Origin: JAAYED01 sp040772225
Lineage (GTDB): Bacteria > Chloroflexota > Anaerolineae > UBA1429
Assembly (NCBI GenBank): GCA_040772225.1
Contig: JAXGYO010000003.1
Span: forward strand, 186,001-250,000
Direction: 5' to 3'
DNA: 64,000 nucleotides
Both the position numbers and the translations under genes were made by a program. The notes under the pieces are model-generated. The model was not told the DNA's origin and searched no databases. It saw only the letters and a program-made list of their open reading frames with translations. Below, piece after piece: positions 49,156-58,201 of the stretch (position 1 is its first letter; each line of letters begins with the position of its first letter).

Positions 49156-49809
49156 ATGAGAGATATGCAGGCCGGCGCCATCGCATCCGCCACTGAACGC
49201 TGGCTGGCGTATGCCACCCGTCTGCAGGCTCTGGCACAGGACGGGCTGATGTACGCACAGAACCCCTTTGATCATGAACGCTATGCATCAATACAGCAGA
49301 TCGCGGCCGAAATGATGGCCGCTGCCTCTGATAGCCCAATCGATCGAATCGCCGGGCTATTCAGCGAGCAGGCGGGCTATGCCACGCCCAAGATCGATGT
49401 GCGCGGGGTCGTGTTCCGCGATGACGAGGTGTTGCTCGTGCAGGAACGTTCCGACGAAGGCTGGACATTGCCGGGCGGTTGGGCCGACCCGGGCGACACG
49501 CCCGCGGCAGCAGTGGAGCGGGAGATCCGCGAAGAATCGGGCTATACGGCCCGCGCCGTACGGCTGCTCGCGGTGTACGATCGCGCCACGCAGGGACATC
49601 AGCCGCCGCACCCGTTCAGTATCTACAAGCTGTTCTTTCTCTGCGAGCTGACCGGCGGCGAGCCAACGTCCAGTTCAGAGACCGCGGCAGTGCAATTCTG
49701 GCCAGTGGACGGACTGCCGCCCCTATCGGTGGCGCGGGTCACCGATCGCCAGATCCGGCATCTTCACGGGCTCGCTGCGCGGCCCGACCTGCCAGCCGAT
49801 TTCGACTGA
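49156..49809 (+). CDS. NUDIX hydrolase with N-terminal helical domain
   Basis: A 217-residue protein; ATG at 49156 has AGGAGG nine bases upstream. Residues 1-75 are helical, as in NUDIX proteins with an added N-terminal domain (PF12535-like). The NUDIX box runs GGWADPGDTPAAAVEREIREESG, with Asp where the first Glu of the box usually stands, followed by GY. This subgroup commonly hydrolyses ADP-ribose or related diphosphates. It is followed by a nitroreductase gene 29 bases downstream. Confidence 0.87.
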   Translation: MRDMQAGAIASATERWLAYATRLQALAQDGLMYAQNPFDHERYASIQQIAAEMMAAASDSPIDRIAGLFSEQAGYATPKIDVRGVVFRDDEVLLVQERSDEGWTLPGGWADPGDTPAAAVEREIREESGYTARAVRLLAVYDRATQGHQPPHPFSIYKLFFLCELTGGEPTSSSETAAVQFWPVDGLPPLSVARVTDRQIRHLHGLAARPDLPADFD

Positions 49810-49838
49810 TCCTTCCGTCCGAGAAGGGAGCCCCAAGC

Positions 49839-50486
49839 ATGAGCCAAGTCGACGTCCTGGAACGCGTGATTCACAGACGACACAGTACCCGGGCATTTAC
49901 CTCACGCTCCGTCGAGCGCGAGATGATTGAGACCCTGCTGGACATCGCGCGATGGGCCCCTTCGGGCAGCAACAGCCAACCGTGGCGCGTCACCGTTGCC
50001 GGCGGGGCCGTCGCAGAGACACTGCGCGAACGCCTGCGCGAAGCAACAACCTCGCGCGGCATGACGCCTGAGCAAGCAGAGAGCTACCGGCAGCGAATCG
50101 CCGCGGGTCCCATGGCATGGATTCTGGATTGCATCGACACGCCCGTTGACGAGTTTCTTGTGGCTGGCAGCATGGCCTTTTTCAATGCGCCGGTGGCGCT
50201 CGTCGTCTCGTACCCGGGCACGGCCCACTCCCCCGTGCCGGCCGGCGTGCACGCTTTTGTAACCACCCTGCTGCTGGCGGCTGAGGCGCGTGGCCTGGGT
50301 ACCGTGTGGCTGGGCTGGCCCCTCGGGCACTCTGAGATCATCCGGGAGACGCTCGATATCCCGGACGATGAGCGCCTGGGCGCCTTTGTGGCGCTGGGCT
50401 ATCCGGATCCGGATCACCCGGTCAACCGGGCCCGCTCCCCCCGCGATGACACCGAGACATTTACGCGCTGGCTGGGCTGGAACTAG
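49839..50486 (+). CDS. Nitroreductase family FMN enzyme
   Basis: A 215-residue protein. ATG at 49839 follows GAAGGGAG. The nitroreductase pattern is clear: RRHSTRAF (residues about 13-20) for FMN phosphate, RWAPSGSNSQPW (about 38-49), AGSMAFFNAPVALVVSY, and the GLGTVWLGWP plus ALGYPDPD ending. It reduces nitro groups or quinones with NAD(P)H; many relatives act in iodotyrosine or flavin metabolism, so the substrate is open. Probably co-transcribed with the NUDIX gene. Confidence 0.9.
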   Translation: MSQVDVLERVIHRRHSTRAFTSRSVEREMIETLLDIARWAPSGSNSQPWRVTVAGGAVAETLRERLREATTSRGMTPEQAESYRQRIAAGPMAWILDCIDTPVDEFLVAGSMAFFNAPVALVVSYPGTAHSPVPAGVHAFVTTLLLAAEARGLGTVWLGWPLGHSEIIRETLDIPDDERLGAFVALGYPDPDHPVNRARSPRDDTETFTRWLGWN

Positions 50487-50535
50487 GCGACAGGTTCAGA
50501 TTGTAACCCTGGTTACGGAAGAGGGGCATCTTCTC

Positions 50536-50550
50536 ATGTATGGTATACAT
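50536..50550 (+). promoter_or_regulatory. Extended -10 promoter overlapping an operator-like palindrome
   Basis: ATGTAT-GGT-ATACAT is a perfect inverted repeat, and TGGTATACA within it matches an extended -10. It lies about 30 bases before the cupin gene. A GntR- or TetR-type repressor site is plausible but unproven. Confidence 0.5.
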
Positions 50551-50576
50551 AGAACATGTACGAGAGGAGCTACCCA

Positions 50577-50915
50577 ATGGAAATTGTACAGGCCCAGAGC
50601 GCTGCCGATAGCCCCAACGTTCACGGTGTGCGTTCCCAGGTCCTTCTAGACACGGATGAGGTCCAGGTCGTGATGATCTCCATCCAGCCTGGAGACGGGA
50701 TGAAGCTGCACACGACCCCGGTCGACGTCTTTTTCTACGGCGTCGAGGGCCAGGGTATCGTCGAGATCGGCGAGGAGCGAGCGGAGATGGGTGTAGACAC
50801 CCTGGTTAACAGCCCGAAAGGGATCCCGCACCGGCTCTCGAACGAGAGCGACTCACTGTTCCGTTTCCTGGTGGTCAAGACGCCTCATCCGCGCCGCGCG
50901 CAGGAGACCTCATGA
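50577..50915 (+). CDS. Small single-domain cupin protein
   Basis: A 112-residue cupin beta-barrel; the start at 50577 follows GAGAGGAG by eight bases. The two cupin motifs are recognisable: PGDGMKLHTTPVDVFFYGVEGQG and GVDTLVNSPKGIPHRLSNES with conserved His. It probably binds a metal and small ligand, and may sense or protect. It is the first gene of a unit with a CopD-like membrane protein (four-base overlap) and a flavodiiron protein. Confidence 0.83.
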   Translation: MEIVQAQSAADSPNVHGVRSQVLLDTDEVQVVMISIQPGDGMKLHTTPVDVFFYGVEGQGIVEIGEERAEMGVDTLVNSPKGIPHRLSNESDSLFRFLVVKTPHPRRAQETS

Positions 50916-51376
50916 ATCAGCAGGTCACCATGACCATCGTTCGGACGCTGCATGACCTGGCCACGGCTGCCTGGATCGGTGGCATGCTGGCGCTGGCGCT
51001 GGCAGTAGCCCCGGCCGTTCGCAGGAGCCTTGGGGGCGGACCGGGTACCATGCAGGTACTCAGCAGTATACAGAGCAGGCTAAGCGTACTGATGGGCGTT
51101 GCGGTGGTCGTCCTGCTGGCTACGGGGTTGTTGCTGAGCCGGCAAGCCACGCTGGCGGGAATCCCTGCAGCGCATGATAACTACAGCGCAGCGCTCACGG
51201 TCAAGCACGTGCTGGTCGGCGCGATGGTCGTTATCGGAATTGTGCGCAGCCGGTTTGTGGCGGCAAACAATATGAAACTCAAGGGGGGGCTGCTGTTGCT
51301 CAACCTGGTGTTGAGCGTCGCAGTCATCGCACTGAGCAGCCTGATCGCCACGCTCGCCAGGACGCCGCTGGGCTGA
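50912..51376 (+). CDS. Four-helix CopD-like/DUF4149-type membrane protein
   Basis: A 154-residue membrane protein with about four transmembrane helices: LATAAWIGGMLALALAVAP, LMGVAVVVLLATGLLL, VKHVLVGAMVVIGIV and LLLLNLVLSVAVIALSSLIATL. A His in an early HDLATAAWIGGM element and a His in the third helix (KHV) recall the haem- or copper-binding CopD/DUF2269 family. It overlaps the cupin stop and precedes the flavodiiron gene by 28 bases. A role in metal, haem or electron supply is inferred only from this context. Confidence 0.6.
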   Translation: MNQQVTMTIVRTLHDLATAAWIGGMLALALAVAPAVRRSLGGGPGTMQVLSSIQSRLSVLMGVAVVVLLATGLLLSRQATLAGIPAAHDNYSAALTVKHVLVGAMVVIGIVRSRFVAANNMKLKGGLLLLNLVLSVAVIALSSLIATLARTPLG

Positions 51377-51404
51377 GCAGGGCTGCATCAATCACGGAGG
51401 TCAC

Positions 51405-52583
51405 ATGGACCCGCGCAAGATAACAGATCGTGTCAGCTTTGTGGGAGCTGTCGACTGGGATCGTCGGCTTTTCGATGCCCTGGTCCCGCTTCCCGACGGT
51501 ACAAGCTATAACGCCTATCTCATACGGGGCAGCGACCGGGTCGCCTTGCTCGACACGGTCGATCCAGCGATGGCACACGTCCTGCTGGGATACCTGGAGC
51601 AGGTGCCCCGCATCGACTATGTGGTGTCACATCACGCCGAGCAGGACCACTCAGGCAGCCTGCCGCGCGTGCTGGAGCGCTACCCCGAGGCCCGCGTGCT
51701 TTGCACGCCGCAGGCCAAGGCTCTGCTCATGGATCACCTGGGCATCCCGGAGGAGCGTATCCAGACCGTCGCGGACGGCGAGACCGTATCTCTGGGAGAC
51801 CGCACCCTGCAGTTCATCCACACGCCGTGGGTGCACTGGCCCGAGACCATGGTCACCTACCTGCCAGAGGAGCGCATCCTCTTTACCTGCGACTGGCTGG
51901 GCTCACATCTGGCCACCGGCGACCTCTACGTCACCGATGAGGGCAAGGTCTACGAGGCCGCCAAGCGCTACTATGCGGAGATCATGATGCCCTTCCGGCG
52001 CATCATCCAGCGCAACCTGGCCAAGATCGCGGATCTAGACATCGGGATGATCGCCCCCAGCCACGGGCCGATCTACCGGCGACCGGAGATGATCCTGCAG
52101 GCGTACCGGGACTGGGTCGCTGACAGACCCGGCAACCGCGTGGTGGTGCCCTACATCTCCATGCATGGGAGCACGCGCCTGATGGTCGAGCGCCTGGTGG
52201 CCCGGCTGAGTGCTGCTGGCGTGCCCGTCGATCAGTTCGACCTCTCGGTGGCGGATATCGGCAAGCTCGCTATCGCCCTGGTGGACGCGGGCACCATTGT
52301 GATCGGGACGCCAACCTTCCATCGCGGCCCGCATCCGACGGTCTTCTATGTCACCCATCTGGCCAACGCCCTCAAGCCCCGGGTCGCCTTTGCATCCATC
52401 ATCGGCTCCTACGGCTGGGCCACGCAGGCGGTCGAGGAGCTGTCAGCATTGATCCCGGACCTGAAGGTGGAGATCATCCCGCCCGTCCTGGCAAAGGGGC
52501 ACCCCACAGAGGCCGCGCTGGCCAAAGTAGACGCCCTGGCGGATGCGATCGTAGAAAAACACCGCGAGGCGAGCCTGCTGTAG
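51405..52583 (+). CDS. A-type flavoprotein (flavodiiron oxygen/NO reductase)
   Basis: A 392-residue protein of two domains. The N-terminal metallo-beta-lactamase-like domain carries the diiron motif HxExDH at His77, Glu79, Asp81 and His82 (SHHAEQDHSG), with further ligands in THTPWVHWP-like, CDWLGSHL and APSHGPIY segments. The C-terminal half is a flavodoxin (VVVPYISMHGSTRLM for FMN phosphate, GTPTFHRGPHP and IGSYGWATQ). It reduces O2 to water or NO to N2O, using rubredoxin or NADH-linked donors. This fits oxygen or NO defence in a facultative or anaerobic cell. A hairpin with a T-run terminates it. Confidence 0.93.
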   Translation: MDPRKITDRVSFVGAVDWDRRLFDALVPLPDGTSYNAYLIRGSDRVALLDTVDPAMAHVLLGYLEQVPRIDYVVSHHAEQDHSGSLPRVLERYPEARVLCTPQAKALLMDHLGIPEERIQTVADGETVSLGDRTLQFIHTPWVHWPETMVTYLPEERILFTCDWLGSHLATGDLYVTDEGKVYEAAKRYYAEIMMPFRRIIQRNLAKIADLDIGMIAPSHGPIYRRPEMILQAYRDWVADRPGNRVVVPYISMHGSTRLMVERLVARLSAAGVPVDQFDLSVADIGKLAIALVDAGTIVIGTPTFHRGPHPTVFYVTHLANALKPRVAFASIIGSYGWATQAVEELSALIPDLKVEIIPPVLAKGHPTEAALAKVDALADAIVEKHREASLL

Positions 52584-52608
52584 CCTTCGCTATAGCACCA
52601 ACTAAGTA

Positions 52609-52634
52609 AGGGGGCAGCAACATGGCTGCCCCCT
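52609..52634. terminator. Terminator between flavodiiron and isomerase genes
   Basis: AGGGGGCAGC and GCTGCCCCCT flank AACATG, followed by TTCGTT on the plus strand; between convergent genes. Confidence 0.75.
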
Positions 52635-52656
52635 TTCGTTGTCATCGATGCGAGCC

Positions 52657-53658
52657 TTACGACTCGCCCAGACCCAGCACCTCTTTGCAGTAGCGCACGC
52701 TCCGCTCCAGATCGACCCGCTGCTGCACCACCAGAGCCGCGCGGTATTCATCCGGCAGATCCGGTCCAAACCGGGCTGTCAGCATCGTACCGATAAAGGG
52801 CTGACCCTCGCGCACCAGCTTCTCAAAGCGCGCGAATTCGTACGCCAGGACACCCTTGTACGGCCCCCAAAAGTCCTGCTCCAGATAGGGCATCACCCGT
52901 GGCGCGCCGCCCGTGATGATCTCAAGCGTGACGGGCGTATTGGGGCAGCGCACCTTGAATTCGGCCATCCATTCGTCCAGGCCGGTGTTGCCGTCGCCCA
53001 TGGCGACCCACTGCACAGCGGCGCCGCGCGGATGCGGCCACACACTGGTGTCGCGCACGTGGCTGGTAATCGCATAGGGCGCCAGATGCTCCAGGGTCAC
53101 CATGGGATCTTCCAGCGTCCAGAGCGGGTTGCCATTGTCGAGGCAGACGCCCACCGTCTCCGGTCCGGCGCGCTCGATGAGTTCCTTCATCTCGCGACCC
53201 TGCAGGTCCCCCGCATGATTCTCGATGGCCAGCTTGACCCCGGTCTCGCGGCTGAGGTCGCGCACGGCGTGGCAGGTCTCTACCGTGGACTGGATGTGCG
53301 CCTCGAGGGGCAGCTCGGTGCTTCGGTCAGCGGAGGAGCCCAGGAAGCAGCGCACGACGGGCGAGCCCAGCTCGACTGCGACCTTGATCAGCCGCGTGGC
53401 CTGCTCCACCGCCGTACCCTTCTCGGCGCGGAACGTCGTGGACGTCGGACAGATCGACCCCATCCCCGCCTCGATCAACAGCCCCAGCTCGTCCGCCCGG
53501 GCCTTGACCTCGCGCAAGTATGACGGCTCAAAACTCTCAAAAGCGTCCATGTCCGAAAAGTGGACAATGTCCAGCCCGATCGACTTGCTGTACTCCAGGT
53601 AACCAAAGGCATCCCACCCCTGCGAGCGGATGCTGTAGGTGTCAACGCCAAGTTTCAT
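52657..53658 (-). CDS. Sugar phosphate isomerase/epimerase (TIM-barrel, AP2Ec type)
   Basis: A 333-residue protein; the start at 53658 follows GGGAGGATTGAG. The family pattern is visible: MKLGVDTYSIR, IDYLH-like YSKSIGLDIVHFSDMDAF, LAIENHAGDL with metal Glu, VGVCLDNGNP, SHVRDTSVWP and VTLEIITGG. A Mn2+- or Mg2+-dependent isomerase, epimerase or inosose-type dehydratase is likely. It is the last gene of the ABC-transporter operon, which implies that it acts on the imported sugar. Confidence 0.83.
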   Translation of the reverse strand: MKLGVDTYSIRSQGWDAFGYLEYSKSIGLDIVHFSDMDAFESFEPSYLREVKARADELGLLIEAGMGSICPTSTTFRAEKGTAVEQATRLIKVAVELGSPVVRCFLGSSADRSTELPLEAHIQSTVETCHAVRDLSRETGVKLAIENHAGDLQGREMKELIERAGPETVGVCLDNGNPLWTLEDPMVTLEHLAPYAITSHVRDTSVWPHPRGAAVQWVAMGDGNTGLDEWMAEFKVRCPNTPVTLEIITGGAPRVMPYLEQDFWGPYKGVLAYEFARFEKLVREGQPFIGTMLTARFGPDLPDEYRAALVVQQRVDLERSVRYCKEVLGLGES

Positions 53659-53678
53659 GCGCTCAATCCTCCCGATAG

Positions 53679-54797
53679 TCAGTTTACGGCCAATGGCAGC
53701 GATACCCATCGCCGCTCCTCGTTGGAGAGCAATAGTGCGTCGAGCACTTCCTGGACCCTCATGCCATCGTAGAATGTAGGCAAAAAGTCTGACTCGCCAC
53801 GAATCGCAGCTACAAAGTCAGGGGTAAGCGTGTGCTTTGGCCATTTGTCACGCAGCTCGAGTGGTACCGGCACCCAGGGATAGGGCTCGGGCCGCTCAAT
53901 GCCACGCACAGCAAAGAGACGCATCATGTCATCTCCGACGACTGCTTGGAGCTCGTACGGTCGGTCCTGATCGTACCGGATCGCGCCCTTGCTGCCGTAG
54001 ACCTCTATACGCTGATCAAAGCCTCGCGCCGTGAAATGGTTGGTGTTAATGAAGGTACCGATAGCGCCGCCTTCAAAGTCGGCCAGGAACGAAGACGCAT
54101 CATCGGTGGTCACTTTACCCATGCCCTCACCAGACAGGAGCCGTGCCTCCTTCACAAAAGTCTCGAGGCGCGCCGAAACTGCTGTGATCTCCTTCCCCAG
54201 CCACCATCTTGTCATATCAACCATGTGTGCACCTAGGTCCCAGCTCACCCCGGCCCCCGCATACTCCTTCTGGCGCCGCCACACCAGTGGAAAGTCGGAG
54301 CCTGGACCACCGCCAGATGAGTAGATAGCGATCACGTGATAGATCTGACCAAGCGCACCTGAAGAGATGATCCTCTGGGCCAAGCGCGACGAAGGCGTGC
54401 AGCGATGAACGAATCCTACGCCGGCCACGATACCTTTGGCCTTGGCAGCCTCGTACATTTCGCGGGTCTGCTGGTGATTCATCCCGAGAGGCTTTTCACA
54501 CAGAACGTGCTTTCCCGCTTCGATGGCTGCCATAGTGACCGGATAGTGCATGTTGTTAGACGTACACACACTGATCGCGTCAACAATATCCGAGTTGACC
54601 AATTCACGATAGTCTGTCGTTAGATTCGTGACGCCATAGGTCTCGCCCATGCTCTTGAGCGCAGCCTCGTTCACATCACAGAACATCGTGATCTCTGCAT
54701 CGCTGCGGCGCAAGTAACCAGGAATGTGCTGGCCCCGCGCGATACCGCCCGTCCCTACGATGCCTATCCTGAGTTTGTCAACCATGTCGTTTGCCAT
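53679..54797 (-). CDS. Gfo/Idh/MocA oxidoreductase of the ABC-transporter operon
   Basis: A 372-residue dehydrogenase with LRIGIVGTGGIARGQHIPGY (GxGxxA), the CEKPLGMN lysine motif and the C-terminal domain DLGAHMVDMTRWWLG with the family Asp/His. It is only a moderate match to the 7-9 kb pair. The start at 54797 has AAAGGA very close; the ATG twelve bases later (54785) is an alternative. It lies 20 bases before the isomerase gene and follows the permease genes, so it probably oxidises the imported sugar or polyol. Confidence 0.85.
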   Translation of the reverse strand: MANDMVDKLRIGIVGTGGIARGQHIPGYLRRSDAEITMFCDVNEAALKSMGETYGVTNLTTDYRELVNSDIVDAISVCTSNNMHYPVTMAAIEAGKHVLCEKPLGMNHQQTREMYEAAKAKGIVAGVGFVHRCTPSSRLAQRIISSGALGQIYHVIAIYSSGGGPGSDFPLVWRRQKEYAGAGVSWDLGAHMVDMTRWWLGKEITAVSARLETFVKEARLLSGEGMGKVTTDDASSFLADFEGGAIGTFINTNHFTARGFDQRIEVYGSKGAIRYDQDRPYELQAVVGDDMMRLFAVRGIERPEPYPWVPVPLELRDKWPKHTLTPDFVAAIRGESDFLPTFYDGMRVQEVLDALLLSNEERRWVSLPLAVN

Positions 54798-54875
54798 CGT
54801 CCTTTCGTTGTGTGGTCGCCGCCAAGCAAAGGCCTCGGCGACGACCCAGATCGACCTTTTTTCACAGACAAGACC

Positions 54876-55757
54876 CTAACCCTTTATCCCCGTCAGCGTG
54901 ATCCCCTCGATAAAGGTGTGCTGCGTAAAGATGAACACGATGATAACCGGAAGCGTAACAAGAGTTGAGGCAGCCATGAGATAGGCCCACTCAGTCGATC
55001 GCTCGCTTCGATATTGCTGCAGTCCCAGCGAGATGGTGTAAAGTCTGGACTCATTGAGGAAGATCAACGGCCCCATGAAATCGCCCCAGCGGTTTAGCAG
55101 CTCAAAGAGCGCGATGACTGCGAGAGCAGGCTTGACGAGTGGCAGAATGATGCGCACGAAAATGCCGAGTTCGTTTGCGCCGTCGATGCGCGCCGCATCG
55201 ACCAGATCCTGTGGAACACCCATAAAGAATTGCCGCAGCAAGAAGATATAGAAAGCAGAGCCGAAGAACGATGGAACAATGAGCGGTAGCCAGGTATTGA
55301 TCCAACCAATCTGCCGGAACATGACAAATAGGGGAATCATGGTCACCTGGAACGGAAGCATCATGGTTGCCAGCGTCAGCGTGAACAGGACGTTACGTCC
55401 CTTCCAGGGAATTCTGGCCAATCCATAGGCTACGAGTGGGCAGGACAACAGCGAGCCAACAATGGTGCCCGCGGCAATGATAACGGTATTCCTTGCATAT
55501 AGCGTGAGCGGTATATACGACACCGCTTCAGGGTAGTTAGCGAAGCGAAAGGGTCGTGGAATCCACTGGGGCGGCCAGGTGAAGATCTGAGCGTCGGTCT
55601 TCAGCGACGTCGAGACCATCCACACCAAGGGCAAGACCCACATGATAGAGATCGCAATCAGAAACGCATGGGTGATCAGTTCTCTGAGTACCGTACCCCA
55701 CCTGATCCGATGTTTTGCTACCACTCGTGCCGGTGCTGATTGAGCGTCAGCGCTCAT
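54876..55757 (-). CDS. Sugar ABC transporter permease (MalG type, CUT1)
   Basis: A 293-residue membrane protein with six transmembrane segments and the MalG-type EAA loop near residues 195-215 (DAARIDGANELGIFVRIILPLVKP) that docks to the ATPase. It pairs with the MalF-type permease upstream (50-base gap). No ATPase gene is present in the operon, so it presumably shares a general MsmX-like ATPase encoded elsewhere. Confidence 0.92.
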   Translation of the reverse strand: MSADAQSAPARVVAKHRIRWGTVLRELITHAFLIAISIMWVLPLVWMVSTSLKTDAQIFTWPPQWIPRPFRFANYPEAVSYIPLTLYARNTVIIAAGTIVGSLLSCPLVAYGLARIPWKGRNVLFTLTLATMMLPFQVTMIPLFVMFRQIGWINTWLPLIVPSFFGSAFYIFLLRQFFMGVPQDLVDAARIDGANELGIFVRIILPLVKPALAVIALFELLNRWGDFMGPLIFLNESRLYTISLGLQQYRSERSTEWAYLMAASTLVTLPVIIVFIFTQHTFIEGITLTGIKG

Positions 55758-55807
55758 ACCTTAACCCCTCCTTTCCAAATAGCCAGGCGGCACCCGAGAT
55801 GCAGGGA

Positions 55808-56722
55808 CTATGCGCCGCCATAGTAGACCCAGCGATCGGTTGTAGAGAAAACAATGCCGGTAAGGATGAGGATGATCACCAACATTACCCAGGCCATGGT
55901 AGCGCCCATTCCCATCTGTAGATAGAGAAATGCCTGACGGTAGAGTACCATGGAGTAGAATAGAAGCGTCTGGCCCGGTTCTCCCGTACCCTGCGTCATC
56001 ACAAAGGGTACTGTGAAAGTCTGGAATGCACCGATCATGCCAATGATCATGTTAAACAGAATTGTGGGGGTGATCATGGGAATCGTAATGTGCCTTACTC
56101 TCTGCCAGATGTTCGCCCCGTCCACCTCAGCCGCATCGTATAGAGAACGAGGCACATCCTGCAGCGAAGCCAGGTAGATCACCACGGAGTTTCCAACACC
56201 CCACAGGGCGATCAGAACTAGAGATGGCTTCGCCCATGTTACCGAGCCAATCCATCCTGGTGTCGGCAGACCCAGACTCCTCAAGATCGCGTTTACGATT
56301 CCCCACTGTGGGTCCAGAACCCACTTCCAGACGATGGCAGATGCAACGCCTGGAACCAGTACCGGAAAGTAGTACAGGCTTCGGTAGAAGGTCATCCCGT
56401 GGATATTGGTGTTGAGCAAGAGCGCCAGCCCGAGAGCAACGACGATGGAGGATGGCAACCACATCGCCACATACTGGAGCGTGTTCTTCATACTCATCGC
56501 AAAAACCGGGTCGTTGATCATGACCCTGTAGTTATTCAGTCCGACCCAGACTGGTTCATTCATAATGCGGTAGTCGGTAAAGCTCCAGTAGAATGATGTT
56601 AGTATCGGGTAAAGGTAGAATAGAAGTAATCCCAAGATCCATGGAGAACAGAAGGCCAGTCCTTTGAGCGTAACCCACGTTGAGGGGGAAATCCCGGGCT
56701 TTCGAACGGTAGTGGTAGACAT
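55808..56722 (-). CDS. Sugar ABC transporter permease (MalF type, CUT1)
   Basis: A 304-residue membrane protein. The start at 56722 has GGGGAG about six bases upstream; a longer frame exists. Six transmembrane segments begin with FCSPWILGLLLFYLYPILTSFYWSFTDY, and the EAA-type loop DAAEVDGANIWQRVRHITIPMITPT lies near residue 215. It forms the heterodimeric pore with the MalG-type gene downstream. A short hairpin (56777-56805) separates it from the binding-protein gene. Confidence 0.92.
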   Translation of the reverse strand: MSTTTVRKPGISPSTWVTLKGLAFCSPWILGLLLFYLYPILTSFYWSFTDYRIMNEPVWVGLNNYRVMINDPVFAMSMKNTLQYVAMWLPSSIVVALGLALLLNTNIHGMTFYRSLYYFPVLVPGVASAIVWKWVLDPQWGIVNAILRSLGLPTPGWIGSVTWAKPSLVLIALWGVGNSVVIYLASLQDVPRSLYDAAEVDGANIWQRVRHITIPMITPTILFNMIIGMIGAFQTFTVPFVMTQGTGEPGQTLLFYSMVLYRQAFLYLQMGMGATMAWVMLVIILILTGIVFSTTDRWVYYGGA

Positions 56723-56776
56723 ACGCTTCTCCCCGTAGTCAGTGCCGATGCATGAACCGCATTCGTCATACATTAT

Positions 56777-56805
56777 GAGGGCGGCGTGTCGTTGACGTCG
56801 CCCTC
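56777..56805 (-). promoter_or_regulatory. Intercistronic hairpin between binding protein and permease
   Basis: GAGGGCGGCG and CGTCGCCCTC pair with one non-Watson-Crick step across a nine-base loop. Such structures often stabilise binding-protein mRNA relative to permease mRNA. Confidence 0.5.
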
Positions 56806-56824
56806 GATGATGTGGGAGCCTGTG

Positions 56825-58201
56825 CTATTTGAGCATCGAGCAGTCGAATGACGCCATGGCAGCATCGACTTTCTTGTTGACCTCAGCCAGCGCATCCTCG
56901 ACGCTCATCTGATTGTGGATAATCTGGTCCTCGGCCGTATTGATCTCTGTCCATAGTACCTGTCCCGCCGGAATGGCCGGGCGGTTCCACAAGTTCGGTG
57001 TCGTCTCGACCCATGGGATATGACGTGGATCTTCGACGTTAAAGGGCAGCGCCAGAACGCTCTTGCGCACGGGCAGTTGCTTCTTGTTCTTGCAGTAGTA
57101 CTCCATACCCTCTTTGCTGGTGATATAGTTGGACAACTCCCAGGATTCGTCTGGATGGGGAGAGCCCACCGGAATCACCATCGCCCAGCCGCCACCGCAG
57201 GACGATTCTGACAGCCCCTCGGGTATCGGGATCCGAGCAGTGCCGAATTCCATATCCGGGAAGTACCGGTCGTAAGTACTCAGCATCCAGTCGCCATTGC
57301 GCTGCATCGAAACGAGTCCAAGACCGAACGGATCGGTCGCGTCACCACCAAAGCCAGAGCGGAAAGCATCGACCATCTCGACGTCGTACTTTTCGGAATA
57401 GCTCGCCATCCACTTGACGCACTCGACGATGCGCGGATCATCGCAGGCTGCCTTGTTTGTCTCAAAGTTCCAGAAGTTTTGGCCGAGAGGCTTGGTTGGC
57501 GTACCGAGATACGTATACGCCCAACCATAGTGGATGCCCCGGGGTATGAGTCCCAGACGCTCATAGCTGCCATCCGAACGCTTCTTGGTCAGAATCTCGG
57601 CATACTCATCGAGTTCATCCCGATTCTGAGGGGGCCGCTCGGGATCCAAACCTACTTCACGGAAATGATCTTTTCTCCAGTAGAACTGGGTGCAGTCCGT
57701 AAAGATCGCCAGCGCGTACATCTTGCCACACAACGTAGCTTCGTTAATCGCCAAGGGAATAAAGTCCTCGCGGTCCCAGGCATTCGCTTCCATGTAATCG
57801 TCGAGCGGCATGAATAGATTCTGCCCAGCCCATGCAGCGGTCAGAAAGCGGTCGAACCAGTAGCAGTCGGGGGGCGTGCCGCCTACGATCGAGGTCATGA
57901 ACTTCTCCGACGCCTGTGTACCTCCGGTCTGAGCGACAAACTCAATCTTGGCTTCGATCCCCTTTTCCTCGCCAATGGTGCTGTTGAAGATATCCTCGAC
58001 CATCTCCTTCATGGCGAAGGTATCGCCCCACTGGTGCCACATCACAATCTGCGTCTTGTCCTTGGCGGCTGGTGCAGCACCCTCTTTATCTGCGACGGTA
58101 CCTTCCCCCGCTGTGGTCTCCGTCTTGGGCGCACATGCCGACAAGACGGCGACTGCCGACACACCAATGAATCCCTTTAGTAGATCTCTTCGGGTGAACA
58201 T
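56825..58201 (-). CDS. Sugar ABC transporter substrate-binding lipoprotein (CUT1)
   Basis: A 458-residue protein. The N-terminus MFTRRDLLKGFIG is twin-arginine-like and is followed by a hydrophobic stretch and lipobox LSAC, so it is an exported lipoprotein, possibly Tat-dependent. The mature protein is a type I sugar-binding fold with QIVMWHQWGDTFAMKEMVEDI, GGTPPDCYWFDRFLTAAWA, DCTQFYWRKDHFREVGLDPERPP and a Trp-rich C-terminal lobe. It binds a mono- or oligosaccharide or polyol. AAGGAGAAG precedes the ATG. Confidence 0.9.
   Translation of the reverse strand: MFTRRDLLKGFIGVSAVAVLSACAPKTETTAGEGTVADKEGAAPAAKDKTQIVMWHQWGDTFAMKEMVEDIFNSTIGEEKGIEAKIEFVAQTGGTQASEKFMTSIVGGTPPDCYWFDRFLTAAWAGQNLFMPLDDYMEANAWDREDFIPLAINEATLCGKMYALAIFTDCTQFYWRKDHFREVGLDPERPPQNRDELDEYAEILTKKRSDGSYERLGLIPRGIHYGWAYTYLGTPTKPLGQNFWNFETNKAACDDPRIVECVKWMASYSEKYDVEMVDAFRSGFGGDATDPFGLGLVSMQRNGDWMLSTYDRYFPDMEFGTARIPIPEGLSESSCGGGWAMVIPVGSPHPDESWELSNYITSKEGMEYYCKNKKQLPVRKSVLALPFNVEDPRHIPWVETTPNLWNRPAIPAGQVLWTEINTAEDQIIHNQMSVEDALAEVNKKVDAAMASFDCSMLK

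Noticed and set aside
52639..53523. 294-codon plus-strand frame over the isomerase gene
   Set aside because: Antisense shadow; the minus strand encodes a clear TIM-barrel isomerase with a Shine-Dalgarno site.
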